Shown here piece after piece: positions 36,069-44,503 of a DNA stretch of 64,000 nucleotides (position 1 is the stretch's first letter; every line of letters starts with the position of its first letter). The DNA comes from Proteiniclasticum ruminis DSM 24773 (GTDB lineage Bacteria > Bacillota > Clostridia > Clostridiales > Clostridiaceae). The stretch is taken from contig NZ_JNKC01000008.1 of NCBI RefSeq assembly GCF_000701905.1, forward strand, positions 62,001 through 126,000, written 5' to 3'. Under the pieces are notes generated by a model. The model was not told the DNA's origin and did not search any database. It saw nothing but the letters and a program-made list of their open reading frames with translations. The position numbers were made by a program, and so were the translations under genes.

Positions 36069-37097
36069 ATGCAGGAAATCATCAGGAAGAAAAGAATGGA
36101 AAAGAACCTTTCTCAGAAAGATCTGGCGGAGTATGTCGGGGTCAGCTCTTCTGCAGTGAGCAAGTGGGAAAAGGGCAAGGCTCTGCCTGATGTGACCCTC
36201 CTTGGACCCTTGGCAAGACTTCTTAAGGTGTCCTTGGAGGAGCTACTTAGTTTTCAGCGGGAGCTGTCTCCAGAAATGGAAAAAGGATACTTGGAAGAAC
36301 TTCATAGAAAGCTGAAGGAAGAGCCTTACATGGAAGCAGTCCAGTGGGCAAGGGAGATTCTCCTTTCTTATCCTTCTTCCTATCATCTTATTCTCTGGGT
36401 CACGAGCCTTCTGGAGTCCCATACTGTGATGTCCCAGGAGAAAGTGCCTGATGAGAATAAGGACCTATTTGAAAAATGGTATCTGAGGGCTCTTGAGCAT
36501 GGAGAGGAAAAGGAGAGACTCTTAGCAGCAGAGAGGCTCTATTATTTCTATCTGAGAGACGAAAACTATAAGAAGGCGGAAGAGATGCTTACCTATTTCT
36601 CTCAGGAAAATCCCCAGTGGAAGAGAAAAAAGGCGCTGCTGAAAACGAAGACCGGAAACCTGGAGGAAGCCTGGAAAACCTATGAGGAGCTGCTCTTTGC
36701 CACCTTCCAGATGGCCAATGAGACTTTTCAGGAAATGACCGTTCTGGCCATGAAGAAAGAGGATATGGATCGGGCTAAGCTTCTTATAGAGAAGCAGACG
36801 GCCCTTGCCAAAGCCTTTGACATGGGGCTTTATTATGAGGCGTCACCAAGGCTTGAGCTCGCTGTTTATGAGAAGGATCCGGGTGAAACGAAAAGAGTCG
36901 CCGAGGAGATGTTGAAGGGTATAGAGAACCTAGATCACTTTACCCGTTCTCCACTATATGCTCATATGACCTTTAAAGCTTTCAGTCCGGACTTCAAAAA
37001 AGAGATGAGAGAGAATCTTCTGGAGGCAGTACAAGATCAGGAGACCTTTGGATATATGGAAAAGGAAGGATGGGAACTAGTTCAGAAAAACTTGTAG
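36069..37097 (+). CDS. XRE regulator with TPR-like C-terminal region
   Basis: A 342-residue protein with an N-terminal Cro/CI HTH (RMEKNLSQKDLAEYVGVSSS, then AVSKWEKGKALPDV). A long helical region (about 65-342) is built of repeated acidic/aromatic helices (GNLEEAWKTYEELL and the like), as in TPR-type peptide-responsive regulators. No peptide gene is adjacent. The start is uncertain: AAGGAAG (36047-36053) could serve GTG 36063 or ATG 36069. Confidence 0.82.
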   Translation: MQEIIRKKRMEKNLSQKDLAEYVGVSSSAVSKWEKGKALPDVTLLGPLARLLKVSLEELLSFQRELSPEMEKGYLEELHRKLKEEPYMEAVQWAREILLSYPSSYHLILWVTSLLESHTVMSQEKVPDENKDLFEKWYLRALEHGEEKERLLAAERLYYFYLRDENYKKAEEMLTYFSQENPQWKRKKALLKTKTGNLEEAWKTYEELLFATFQMANETFQEMTVLAMKKEDMDRAKLLIEKQTALAKAFDMGLYYEASPRLELAVYEKDPGETKRVAEEMLKGIENLDHFTRSPLYAHMTFKAFSPDFKKEMRENLLEAVQDQETFGYMEKEGWELVQKNL

Positions 37098-37152
37098 GAA
37101 GGCTGGAATAAGACAGGGGGTTGATTTGAACCTCAGTACGCAGTGGTTCTGA

Positions 37153-37210
37153 TTGACTTATTCTTACTGATTAAAGTGTAATTACTAATAATCAGAGAGA
37201 TGATTAGTAA
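37153..37210 (+). promoter_or_regulatory. Promoter and 12-5-12 dyad before the small winged-helix ORF
   Basis: TTGACT (37153-37158) and TGTAAT (37177-37182) are 18 bases apart. TTACTAATAATC (37182-37193) and GATGATTAGTAA (37199-37210) form a dyad with 11 of 12 pairs, placed at the transcription start: a classic repressor position. Confidence 0.6.
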
Positions 37211-37249
37211 GGATAAATAACATAAATTCATCAGCGAGGTGAGAGGAAA

Positions 37250-37399
37250 ATGAGAGAGAGCAGTACGTTGAGTTCCAGAGAGAGTTCACTCATCCGAGGC
37301 TTAGTAGAGAAAGGGATTCTCCAGAATGTTTCTGGTGGTAAATACAGCAGATATGAGCTTGGTCTTGAAGGAGAAAAGGTGCAGAGGTTTCTTCATTAG
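37250..37399 (+). CDS. Small protein resembling half of a winged helix
   Basis: A 49-codon ORF follows GAGGTGAG. Its sequence, SSRESSLIRGLVEKGILQNV then GGKYSRYELGLEGEKVQRF, looks like the recognition helix and wing of a MarR/PadR-like winged-helix domain without the first helices. A strong promoter, a dyad and a terminator frame it, so it is probably expressed. It may be a truncated regulator or a real micro-regulator. I do not recognise a family. Confidence 0.55.
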   Translation: MRESSTLSSRESSLIRGLVEKGILQNVSGGKYSRYELGLEGEKVQRFLH

Positions 37400-37424
37400 A
37401 GAAACTACTCTGCACCTTTTTTAG
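37374..37424. terminator. Bidirectional terminator
   Basis: A 13-bp stem, AAAAGGTGCAGAG (37374-37386) and CTCTGCACCTTTT (37408-37420), lies between the small plus-strand ORF and the convergent ECF gene, with T/A runs on both exits. It overlaps both coding ends. Confidence 0.85.
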
Positions 37425-38170
37425 GAGCGGTATTGTAGAATTTTTCTTTTCACAGGAGATCTTGAGAGTCCTGCGTTGATGACAAAGGCTAAGATGCCAC
37501 CGATGCCAAACTGCACAATGTTCCAAGGCACACTGAAAATGGAAGCCAGGAAGTTTCCGTATATGATGCCGGAAGCCACGTAGTAGCCCAGTACCATAAC
37601 AATGCCTGCCACAATCATACCCACCAGCTGACTGAAAGTGATGCCATAGCGGTCCTTCAGCTTAAAGAGGATGAGAGAAAGAAGGGGGAGGCCGATGGCC
37701 ACCACAAGGAGCTGGATGTTCAGGTTCTTTACAATCTCTCCTGCCAGAGCGATGCTGGAAGCGCCTTCCACATTTTCCATGATGGTTTCTAAAGTGGTGT
37801 TCCCTGCGGTGTAGATAAAGGCAAAGAGGGAACCGATCCATAAAAGGGAAGTCCCCCAGAGCACATGCTTCTGGTTTCTTTTCTCACTGGAGAAGTATCC
37901 GACGATAAAGCCCATGAGGCCTTTTATGAGGAGCGTGGGCAGTGCCCAGTGGGCATAGCCCCCAAGAAGGTCTGCCATGGCAGATCCGATGCCTGCAGCC
38001 ACTGCGCCATGGACAGGTCCCAGAAGAATGCCCCCTAGAAAAATAGCGGTATCTCCTGCATGAATGTATCCATTGGTGAAGGGAATGGGAATTTTGATGA
38101 CTGATGTTGTGATGAACACAAAAGCCGTCATCAGGGCTGTATAGGTCAAAGTTCTAATGTTGCTTTTCAT
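37421..38170 (-). CDS. pdxU: ECF transporter substrate-binding S component, probably for vitamin B6
   Basis: A 249-residue membrane protein with about six helices and the S-component pattern IPIPFTNGYIHAGDTAIFLG and GPVHGAVAAGIGSAMADLLG. S components capture a vitamin and work with a shared EcfAAT module encoded elsewhere. The substrate is inferred from the divergent pdxR regulator, whose promoter overlaps this one; a B6 vitamer is the most likely ligand. AGGAG precedes the ATG. Confidence 0.75.
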   Translation of the reverse strand: MKSNIRTLTYTALMTAFVFITTSVIKIPIPFTNGYIHAGDTAIFLGGILLGPVHGAVAAGIGSAMADLLGGYAHWALPTLLIKGLMGFIVGYFSSEKRNQKHVLWGTSLLWIGSLFAFIYTAGNTTLETIMENVEGASSIALAGEIVKNLNIQLLVVAIGLPLLSLILFKLKDRYGITFSQLVGMIVAGIVMVLGYYVASGIIYGNFLASIFSVPWNIVQFGIGGILAFVINAGLSRSPVKRKILQYRS

Positions 38171-38188
38171 AGGTACTCCTTCTTCATC

Positions 38189-38238
38189 TTGTATTCAACT
38201 TGAGTATACTTTATAATTGACATCATCAATAGGTACAA
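38189..38238. promoter_or_regulatory. Overlapping divergent promoters of pdxR and the ECF gene
   Basis: Plus strand: TTGTAT (38189-38194), 17 bases, TATAAT (38212-38217) towards pdxR. Minus strand: TTGTAC (38238-38233), 17 bases, TATAAA (38215-38210) towards the ECF gene. The -10 boxes share four bases, so the two promoters should exclude each other. Confidence 0.65.
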
Positions 38239-38275
38239 TTTATGTGATTTCAATAAGGTCAGATGAGGTGAGAGC

Positions 38276-39670
38276 ATGATCGGATATATGATGAAGTTTG
38301 AGGAAGGGACGGGTATTCCGAAATATATTCAGCTGTATGAACGGCTGAAAGAGGATATCCTCAAAGGAATTCTGAAAAAAGGAGAAAAGCTCCCTTCTGT
38401 AAGGTCGGTTTCTGCGTCCTTAGGCGTAAGCAAGATCACGGTGGAAAATGCCTATACACAGCTTCAGCTGGAAGGGTTTGTGGAAAGTGTGCCCAAAAGC
38501 GGATTCTATGTTCAGGACATAGAGAGCACCCTTTGGGATTTTGGTAAGGATCCTGGAGATAAAGAGAAAAAGGGGCATGTGCCGGAAGAAATGCCCCAGG
38601 ATCGGGCCAGTGAGGGCACTTTCAATTTTCAGGAATGGAAGAAAGCCATTAACCATGTGCTGGAGTATCGGAGCGACTCTCTTTTAAGCGTTGGAGACAT
38701 TCAGGGAGAGTATGAGCTGCGCCTAGAAATCGCTCGGTTCATCAGCCAGTCGAGAGGCGTTCGGGCAGAGCCCAGTCAGGTAGTGGTAGGGGCAGGGATC
38801 CAGGTGCTTTTCAGTCTTCTGGCCTCTTTTCTTCGGACTTCTATCCAGGAGATTGCTTTTGAGTACCCAGGATTTTCCAAAGGCATGTATGTGTTTGAAG
38901 ACCATGGCTATGAGACCTTGAAGATTCCCATTGAAGATGACGGGTTAAGGATTAAGGACCTGGAAAAGAGTAGAGCAAAAATTGTCTATGTGTCTCCCTC
39001 CCATCAGTATCCCACCGGCAGTGTCATGCCCATACGAAAGAGAATGCAGCTGCTCAGCTGGGCGGAAAGGGAGAAAGGCTACATCATTGAAGATGATTAT
39101 GACAGCATTCTTCGCTATGAAGGATACCCGGTGCCAGCCCTTCAGGGCATATCCACCAGTGACCGCGTGATTTATGCTGGGTCTTTTTCGAAGCTTCTTA
39201 TTCCGTCTCTTCGCATCAGTTTTCTCATCCTGCCCCATGAGCTTCTTGAGAGCTTCCATATGGTAAGAAATAGATACTCCCAGTCTGTATCTAAAACTGA
39301 ACAGCTGGCTCTGGCTGAGTACATGAGAGATGGCTCCTTTGAGAGGCACCTTCGAAGAATCCGGATTCTTTACAAGAAAAAGAACCAGATGCTGGTGGAA
39401 GCCTTCAAAAAATATCCCACGAAATATTTTGATCTGGTGGGCAAAGAATCCGGACTTCATGTGGTCTTGTCCTTTGCAAAAGAAGTGTCACTGCCAGATA
39501 TGGTGGAACGGGCGAAAGCGGAAGGCATTGCCTTGGAAGGGGTAGAGGAGTATCAGGACAATAGGATCCTCGTCTTCTCCTACAGCGGCATCAAGGATGA
39601 GGAAATGGATGCTGTGGTGAGAAAACTCGTGAAATGCAGTGAGGATGCAGCGAGAAAGGAAGTGGACTGA
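38276..39670 (+). CDS. pdxR: MocR/PdxR-family transcriptional regulator
   Basis: A 464-residue protein with an N-terminal GntR winged helix (IQLYERLKEDILKG, LPSVRSVSASLGVSKITVEN) and a C-terminal aminotransferase-like domain that binds PLP (EDDYDSILRYEGYPVPALQG; the Lys in YAGSFSKLLIPSLR). PdxR-type members control PLP supply. The divergent ECF S gene fits that role. GAGGTGAG precedes the ATG. It is followed after two bases by an acetyltransferase gene. Confidence 0.85.
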   Translation: MIGYMMKFEEGTGIPKYIQLYERLKEDILKGILKKGEKLPSVRSVSASLGVSKITVENAYTQLQLEGFVESVPKSGFYVQDIESTLWDFGKDPGDKEKKGHVPEEMPQDRASEGTFNFQEWKKAINHVLEYRSDSLLSVGDIQGEYELRLEIARFISQSRGVRAEPSQVVVGAGIQVLFSLLASFLRTSIQEIAFEYPGFSKGMYVFEDHGYETLKIPIEDDGLRIKDLEKSRAKIVYVSPSHQYPTGSVMPIRKRMQLLSWAEREKGYIIEDDYDSILRYEGYPVPALQGISTSDRVIYAGSFSKLLIPSLRISFLILPHELLESFHMVRNRYSQSVSKTEQLALAEYMRDGSFERHLRRIRILYKKKNQMLVEAFKKYPTKYFDLVGKESGLHVVLSFAKEVSLPDMVERAKAEGIALEGVEEYQDNRILVFSYSGIKDEEMDAVVRKLVKCSEDAARKEVD

Positions 39671-39672
39671 AC

Positions 39673-40191
39673 ATGGATGGAATACTTTTTGAAACGGAAA
39701 GGCTCTACTTCAGAGCCCTTCAGAAAGAGGATCTGGACGAGATCATGGAGATCTGGGGAGACGAGGAGGTCATGGCGTGGAGCGGCGGTGCCGGAACCAG
39801 AGAGCAGGAGGAACGGTCCCTCTCTTTTTATCAGACCATGCAGAAGGAGAGGGGGTTTTCTCCATACCTTGTGTTTCTAAAGGACACGGATGAAGCCGTG
39901 GGCGTCTGCGGATTCAATCCGCCGGTGGAAAGTTTTGATGCGGAGCTTCTTTATCACTTCAAGAAAAGACACTGGGGAAAAGGCTATGCCACAGAGTCCG
40001 TCCTTGGAGTGACTCAGTATGCTAAAGATGTTTTGCATTTCAGAAGCATCATTTCTTCTGCAGACCCCAAAAATAAAGCTTCCCAAAAGGTGCTGGAAAA
40101 AGCTGGGTACCGGTATATTGGGATGAAGTGGTACGAAGATCTTTCCAAGGAGGAGCCTACCTATGTGTGGGAGAGTGATAAAACAGTATAG
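39673..40191 (+). CDS. GNAT family N-acetyltransferase (RimJ/RimL type)
   Basis: A 172-residue GNAT enzyme of the RimJ/RimL class: TERLYFRALQKEDLDEIMEI at the start, KRHWGKGYATESV as the acetyl-CoA loop and KASQKVLEKAGYR near the end. The substrate is unknown. It starts two bases after the pdxR stop with AAGGAAG inside pdxR, so the two genes are cotranscribed and probably coupled. Confidence 0.9.
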   Translation: MDGILFETERLYFRALQKEDLDEIMEIWGDEEVMAWSGGAGTREQEERSLSFYQTMQKERGFSPYLVFLKDTDEAVGVCGFNPPVESFDAELLYHFKKRHWGKGYATESVLGVTQYAKDVLHFRSIISSADPKNKASQKVLEKAGYRYIGMKWYEDLSKEEPTYVWESDKTV

Positions 40192-40199
40192 AAACAGGG

Positions 40200-40231
40200 A
40201 AGTGCCTTGAAGAGATTCCAGGCACTTTTCT
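40200..40231 (+). terminator. Terminator after the GNAT gene
   Basis: AAGTGCCT (40200-40207) pairs with AGGCACTT (40220-40227), followed by TTC. Confidence 0.7.
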
Positions 40232-40336
40232 CATAAGAAAAAGTACATGCCAATACCTCATCCTAAAGTGTAAATTTCGTTGCGGGAGAGGCCGCTACGG
40301 AGTATGATGATAGTAAGATAACAAAGAATTGATTCT

Positions 40337-40365
40337 TTGTGAAATCATAAGAAATTCCGTAGAAT
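40337..40365 (+). promoter_or_regulatory. Promoter of the flavodoxin-like gene
   Basis: TTGTGA (40337-40342) and TAGAAT (40360-40365) are separated by 17 bases. Confidence 0.6.
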
Positions 40366-40404
40366 AGAGCTCAGGACTTGGAGTTTTAGAAGGGGTGAAG
40401 CAGC

Positions 40405-40914
40405 TTGATCATTGTGTATGCGTCAAAAACCGGGTTTACGAAAAAGTATGTGAGGATGCTGTCGGAAAAGCTTGGGATGGATATGGTGGATGTGAAGGAG
40501 CTGCCTAAGGTGCCAAAGGAGTCGGAGGTGCTGTATCTAGGCTGGATGAAAGTAGGGAAAGTGCAGGGACTTCAGAAGATGAAGGGACATAAGGTGGTTG
40601 CGGTGTGCGGCTCTGGAACAGGCAGAACGGCGGAACCCAGTGAAGAAGAAGTGAGAAAGCGAAATGGCCTTGAGAACACACCGTTCTTCTATCTTCGTGG
40701 CGGCTGTAAGCCTCTTCGTGATCTCAAGGGGATGGATAAGATGATGCTTTCGATGTTTGTGAAAGCGCTGAGGCAAACTGCGGAGAAGGATGAACGGCAA
40801 AAGGAAGCGGTGGAGATCATTCTTCAGGGCTTTGATGGCGTAAGAGAAGAAAATCTAACTCCGGTTCTGGAATGGATCAATAGAAAATTCTCTTTAACAG
40901 ACAAAATATCATAG
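40405..40914 (+). CDS. Flavodoxin-domain protein
   Basis: A 169-residue protein with a flavodoxin-type phosphate loop at the very start (VYASKTGFTKKYVRML) and a flavin-contact loop region YLGWMKVGKVQGLQ and FFYLRGGCKPL. It resembles the HemG/flavodoxin_5 group, not a free electron-carrier flavodoxin. It begins at TTG 40405 after GGGGTGAAG; an ATG would remove the FMN loop. Its redox partner is unknown. Confidence 0.75.
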   Translation: MIIVYASKTGFTKKYVRMLSEKLGMDMVDVKELPKVPKESEVLYLGWMKVGKVQGLQKMKGHKVVAVCGSGTGRTAEPSEEEVRKRNGLENTPFFYLRGGCKPLRDLKGMDKMMLSMFVKALRQTAEKDERQKEAVEIILQGFDGVREENLTPVLEWINRKFSLTDKIS

Positions 40915-40957
40915 GACATGAGAGGGTGAACTAATCTTTTTGAAGGGAGCCTTGAAA

Positions 40958-41626
40958 ATGTTTGCAGATAAAGTGAAAAATCTCCTTCATTCTTTTGAGA
41001 ATCCAGTGGTTGTGGATCCAGAGAAATTCCAGGATCCACTAGCAGAAAAGGTCTCATGGCAGGGGATGGGGAAGAATAATCCATCTTCCACGTCCACGGT
41101 GCTCTATGAGCGGGAACCAGGAGTCCTTTCTTATAAGCCTTCCATGACAGGCTGGATATTTTCTCTCATTTTCATGCTGACGGGTCTTCTTTCTGTGGTT
41201 GTGTACTTTTTTGTTCCCGTCACCGGGAACGCGCCCAAATGGGTCCTTCTCCTGGTTGGTGTTCTTTTCATGGCAGCAGGGGTATTTATTTTCTTCCAGT
41301 CTTCCCGGATCATCGCCGTTGATGAGAACCTGGGTCTTTTCTATAGAGGGAAGAAAGCGAAAGCGACGATGAAGTCAGAAGGCAGTCAGAATGCAGTGCC
41401 ATTTTCAGACATTCACGCACTGCAGCTTCTTCTTCGGATGTCCAGAGTCAAAAGTGCAGACAATAGGCCAGACCGGTTTGTTCCAGTCTATGAACTGAAC
41501 CTTGTGAAAGCAGACGGAGAAAGAGTGCATGTGATCACCTACAGCCGTCGGGAGAAAGCCAGAGAGGATGCTTTTACGTTAAGTGACAGACTCCATGTAC
41601 CTGTTTGGGATGGGATTGACGGATAA
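40958..41626 (+). CDS. Membrane protein of unknown function
   Basis: A 222-residue protein with two adjacent membrane helices (about 66-86 and 93-112), a proline-rich N-terminal cytoplasmic part and a C-terminal soluble part (SDIHALQLLLRMSR, YELNLVKADGERVHVITYSR) resembling a PH-like beta domain. I do not recognise a family with certainty. The ATG at 40958 is set by AAGGGAG (40943-40949). It lies 49 bases before a lipoprotein gene. Confidence 0.65.
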   Translation: MFADKVKNLLHSFENPVVVDPEKFQDPLAEKVSWQGMGKNNPSSTSTVLYEREPGVLSYKPSMTGWIFSLIFMLTGLLSVVVYFFVPVTGNAPKWVLLLVGVLFMAAGVFIFFQSSRIIAVDENLGLFYRGKKAKATMKSEGSQNAVPFSDIHALQLLLRMSRVKSADNRPDRFVPVYELNLVKADGERVHVITYSRREKAREDAFTLSDRLHVPVWDGIDG

Positions 41627-41675
41627 AATTAAAAAGATTACAGGTATAAAAAGAAAGAGAGAGGATGGTGTTTTT

Positions 41676-42803
41676 ATGAAAAAAATGTGGATGTTCCCTT
41701 TTCTGATGGTACTGCTTTTGATTTTTGCAGCTGGCTGTGGCAAGAGTGAACCTGTGGATACACCGGGAAATGAGCCCAAGGAGGAAGAGCCATCTGAAGA
41801 AACCCCTTCTGAGAATCCTGAGACGGAGGAGCCTTCAGAGGAAAATCCGGAAGAAGAAAAACCAATAATGCTTTCCCTGGAAGGCTTTGGCAACACCATG
41901 TCCAACATCAAAAATGATGGTATGGCAGTCTATGAGGCGCCCTATCTATATCACATGGACCGCATGATTACAGGGAATATTCTTCGGACCAACTTGGAGA
42001 CGAAGGAATCAGAGGTGCTGGTGGAAGGTCAGTTCAGTTTTCTGAACTATGGAGATGGGACGCTGTTTTTTGCTGGATATTATTATCCAGAGAACGTTTC
42101 GGACAATGCGTATGGTATCTTTAGAATGGATGAGAACGGGGATAACTTTCAGCAGATTCATCAAGGCTATATCACTGATCTCCTCCTATTTGACGAATAT
42201 CTGTATTTCTTCAACAGTGAGAATGAGGGTGGACTTTTCCGGATGAAATATGATGAAACGGAAGAAACCATGCTGGTGAAGGATGTTTACGAAGGATATG
42301 CGCTGGTGAATGATATGATCTACTTGAACAACTACCTGGATGGAGCCAGCGAGTCCTATGTGTATAAGCTTCCCCTTACTGGTGGAACACCGGAGAAAGT
42401 GGACGAGCAGGATACCTTCGGTACGTATCTTTTTCCTGCCAAGGGATTCATCTTGTACGAGCCAAGGGTGGACGGAAGTAGAGGAATGACAAGATTCAAT
42501 ACGGAGAATGGCCAGTTTTCACAGCTGGATAAAGCAATCAGTGACGTCACAGAGGCAGAAGACTTGATCTATTATTTTTGGTCGGGCCGTCGGCAGGACA
42601 ATGCAGATCAGGGCATATATAAAAGCAGGGCGGATGGATCCGAAGAAGAACTGCTTCTTCAGGTGGAGATTGCGTTCAGCCTGAACTACGTAAACGGCAA
42701 GCTGTATTATCACAACAATGATGAGAAAAGGCGAATTTCGGTGCTGGATCCCGTGACGCTGGAGCAAAGCTTCCTTCCACTGATGGAAGAGATAGCCCCA
42801 TAG
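41676..42803 (+). CDS. Lipoprotein with DUF5050-like beta-propeller
   Basis: A 375-residue lipoprotein. It has signal peptide MKKMWMFPFLMVLLLIFAAG with lipobox AAGC, then an acidic Pro/Glu/Ser linker (about 25-62), then repeated blades of the DUF5050 type (YGIFRMDENGDNFQQIHQG; GLFRMKYDETEETMLVKD; GIYKSRADGSEEELLLQ). It is expected on the outer face of the membrane. Function is unknown. The frame is open upstream to 41583, but the signal peptide fixes the start. Confidence 0.82.
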   Translation: MKKMWMFPFLMVLLLIFAAGCGKSEPVDTPGNEPKEEEPSEETPSENPETEEPSEENPEEEKPIMLSLEGFGNTMSNIKNDGMAVYEAPYLYHMDRMITGNILRTNLETKESEVLVEGQFSFLNYGDGTLFFAGYYYPENVSDNAYGIFRMDENGDNFQQIHQGYITDLLLFDEYLYFFNSENEGGLFRMKYDETEETMLVKDVYEGYALVNDMIYLNNYLDGASESYVYKLPLTGGTPEKVDEQDTFGTYLFPAKGFILYEPRVDGSRGMTRFNTENGQFSQLDKAISDVTEAEDLIYYFWSGRRQDNADQGIYKSRADGSEEELLLQVEIAFSLNYVNGKLYYHNNDEKRRISVLDPVTLEQSFLPLMEEIAP

Positions 42804-42809
42804 TCTCAC

Positions 42810-42880
42810 AGAATCTCAAAAAGAATCAGGCTGCATGGTGTAAGGGTGCCACGCAGTCTTTTTCTTTGAGATTCTTTTGG
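42810..42880 (+). terminator. Long two-part terminator hairpin
   Basis: An outer stem, AGAATCTCAAA (42810-42820) and TTTGAGATTCT (42865-42875), encloses an inner imperfect stem, GCTGCATGG (42830-42838) and CCACGCAGT (42849-42857). Each is followed by T residues. Confidence 0.75.
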
Positions 42881-43020
42881 TTTCGAAGAATAATCATTGA
42901 AAATTCTAAAAAGATAGAGTACCGTAAAAGAGATGAGAAATGGTTCTAGTCTGTCGTTTTAGACGGTCAGGTTCAGTGAAGCAGGAAGGCATGCTGCAAA
43001 GCAAAAGGGAGGTGAACGGG

Positions 43021-44190
43021 ATGAAACAGGTCATACATATTTATGGTGCTTCCGGGTCAGGAACTTCTACCCTGGGCAGAGAAATCAGCAAAAGACTCGG
43101 ATATGTCTTTTTGGATACGGATGATTTTTTCTGGAAAAGAACCAATCCCATGTACAGTGAGAAAATGAGTCCTGAAGAGGCGGTGACAATGATTTTTGAA
43201 AAGATCAGAATGCTGGACCAGGTTGTCTTATGTGGATCTCTGGTGGACTGGGGAGATGAACTCATCAAAGAGTTCACCTTGGCAGTGCGCCTGGATACAG
43301 AGACGAAAGTCAGGCTTCATAGGATTAAAGAAAGAGAATATGAAAAATTTGGAGCACGTATTCTCCCGGAGGGAGATATGTATGAGCAGCATCTGAGGTT
43401 TCTGGAGTGGGCTGGAAAATACGATACTGGAAGCGCCCATATGAGAAGCCGCGAAAAACATGATCAGTGGCAGAAGCTTCTTCCATGCCCTCAGCTGAAT
43501 CTAAGCGGGGAAGATCCTCTGGAGAAGAATGTGGAGAAGATTGAGGATTTTCTCGCTTTTATGGAGAAGACCGAGGTGATTAAGAAGCTGGTAGAAAGTC
43601 ATTTTCTAGGGGAAGCATCGGGTCATGATGTCTATCATACCTTAAGGGTTTATCGGAATGCACTAATGCTGGCAAAAGAAACAGACTGCTCTTTGGAGGT
43701 GGTGTCTCTAGCGGCTCTTCTTCATGATGTGGATGATGAGAAGCTGTTTCAAAGCAAGGAGCATCAGTTCGCGAAAAAGTTCTTGGGGGAAGCTGGGATC
43801 TCCCTGGATCTACAAAAAAGGGTCCTGGAAGCCATCAGCACCGTATCTTTCAAAAACCGCAGAGAGAAAACCCCTTCCACCATAGAAGGAATGGTGGTTC
43901 AGGATGCGGACCGCCTGGATGCCTTAGGTGCCATAGGAATAGCGAGAACCTTTGCCTTTGGGGGAAGCCGTGGAAGAGCCATGTATGATCCCACGGAAAA
44001 GCCGAATCTTGAGATGACTCCGGAAGAGTACAGAAACAGCCAAGGCACTTCGGTGAATCATTTTTATGAGAAACTGTTTCTTTTGAAGGATCTTATGAAC
44101 ACAGAGACAGCCAAGGAAATGGCCAGAGAGAGGGAAGAGTTCATGCGAAGATTTTTAGAGCAGTTCTATCAGGAATGGAATGGATTCTGA
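43021..44190 (+). CDS. Fusion of P-loop kinase-like domain and HD phosphohydrolase
   Basis: Residues 1-185 are an adenylate-kinase-like P-loop domain (HIYGASGSGTSTLGREIS, DTDDFFWKR). The Walker A Lys position is Thr, as in the clostridial GASGSGTTT subgroup. Residues 190-389 are an HD domain: GHDVYHTLRVYRNA, LAALLHDVDDEK and VVQDADRLDALGAIGIAR, the YedJ-like metal-dependent phosphohydrolase pattern. The two activities could act in sequence on a nucleotide-like substrate, which is unknown. The start at 43021 follows GGGAGGTG; the upstream open frame is not conserved-looking. Confidence 0.82.
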   Translation: MKQVIHIYGASGSGTSTLGREISKRLGYVFLDTDDFFWKRTNPMYSEKMSPEEAVTMIFEKIRMLDQVVLCGSLVDWGDELIKEFTLAVRLDTETKVRLHRIKEREYEKFGARILPEGDMYEQHLRFLEWAGKYDTGSAHMRSREKHDQWQKLLPCPQLNLSGEDPLEKNVEKIEDFLAFMEKTEVIKKLVESHFLGEASGHDVYHTLRVYRNALMLAKETDCSLEVVSLAALLHDVDDEKLFQSKEHQFAKKFLGEAGISLDLQKRVLEAISTVSFKNRREKTPSTIEGMVVQDADRLDALGAIGIARTFAFGGSRGRAMYDPTEKPNLEMTPEEYRNSQGTSVNHFYEKLFLLKDLMNTETAKEMAREREEFMRRFLEQFYQEWNGF

Positions 44191-44239
44191 GAAAAGTACT
44201 TCTAAGATAAGAATGAATGATGATATTGGAGGATTAGAA

Positions 44240-44452
44240 ATGGAAGAGCTAAAAAAGATTCTGAAAAAATTTGTGGATTCTGGGTGGGACCTGATTTCTG
44301 TACCATCCCAAGGATATTTGGTTGGAGAAGTTTCAAGGGAAACTCTCTTGGAAGCTGTAAAGCAGGCCGATGAGGAATGCGGAAGCTGCGGCTGTGAACT
44401 AGATCCATTATATAAGAGATGCATGGTTCTTTTGCAAGAACAAAGTGTGTAG
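44240..44452 (+). CDS. Small cysteine-containing hypothetical protein
   Basis: A 70-residue protein with an N-terminal amphipathic helix (MEELKKILKKFVDSGWDLIS) and CGSCGCELDPLYKRC, which could bind metal. GGAGG at 44228-44232 sets the start; the frame is open to 44180, overlapping the fusion gene. I do not recognise it. It may be cotranscribed with its upstream neighbour. Confidence 0.6.
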   Translation: MEELKKILKKFVDSGWDLISVPSQGYLVGEVSRETLLEAVKQADEECGSCGCELDPLYKRCMVLLQEQSV

Positions 44453-44503
44453 TGTGATGCATTTATTTTGAAAAATATGTTGGACAATTGAGGAGGACGA
44501 GAT

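Noticed and set aside
44180-44239. Upstream in-frame start for the small Cys protein
   Set aside because: A perfect GGAGG lies before the ATG at 44240; the extension overlaps the preceding gene and has no own site.
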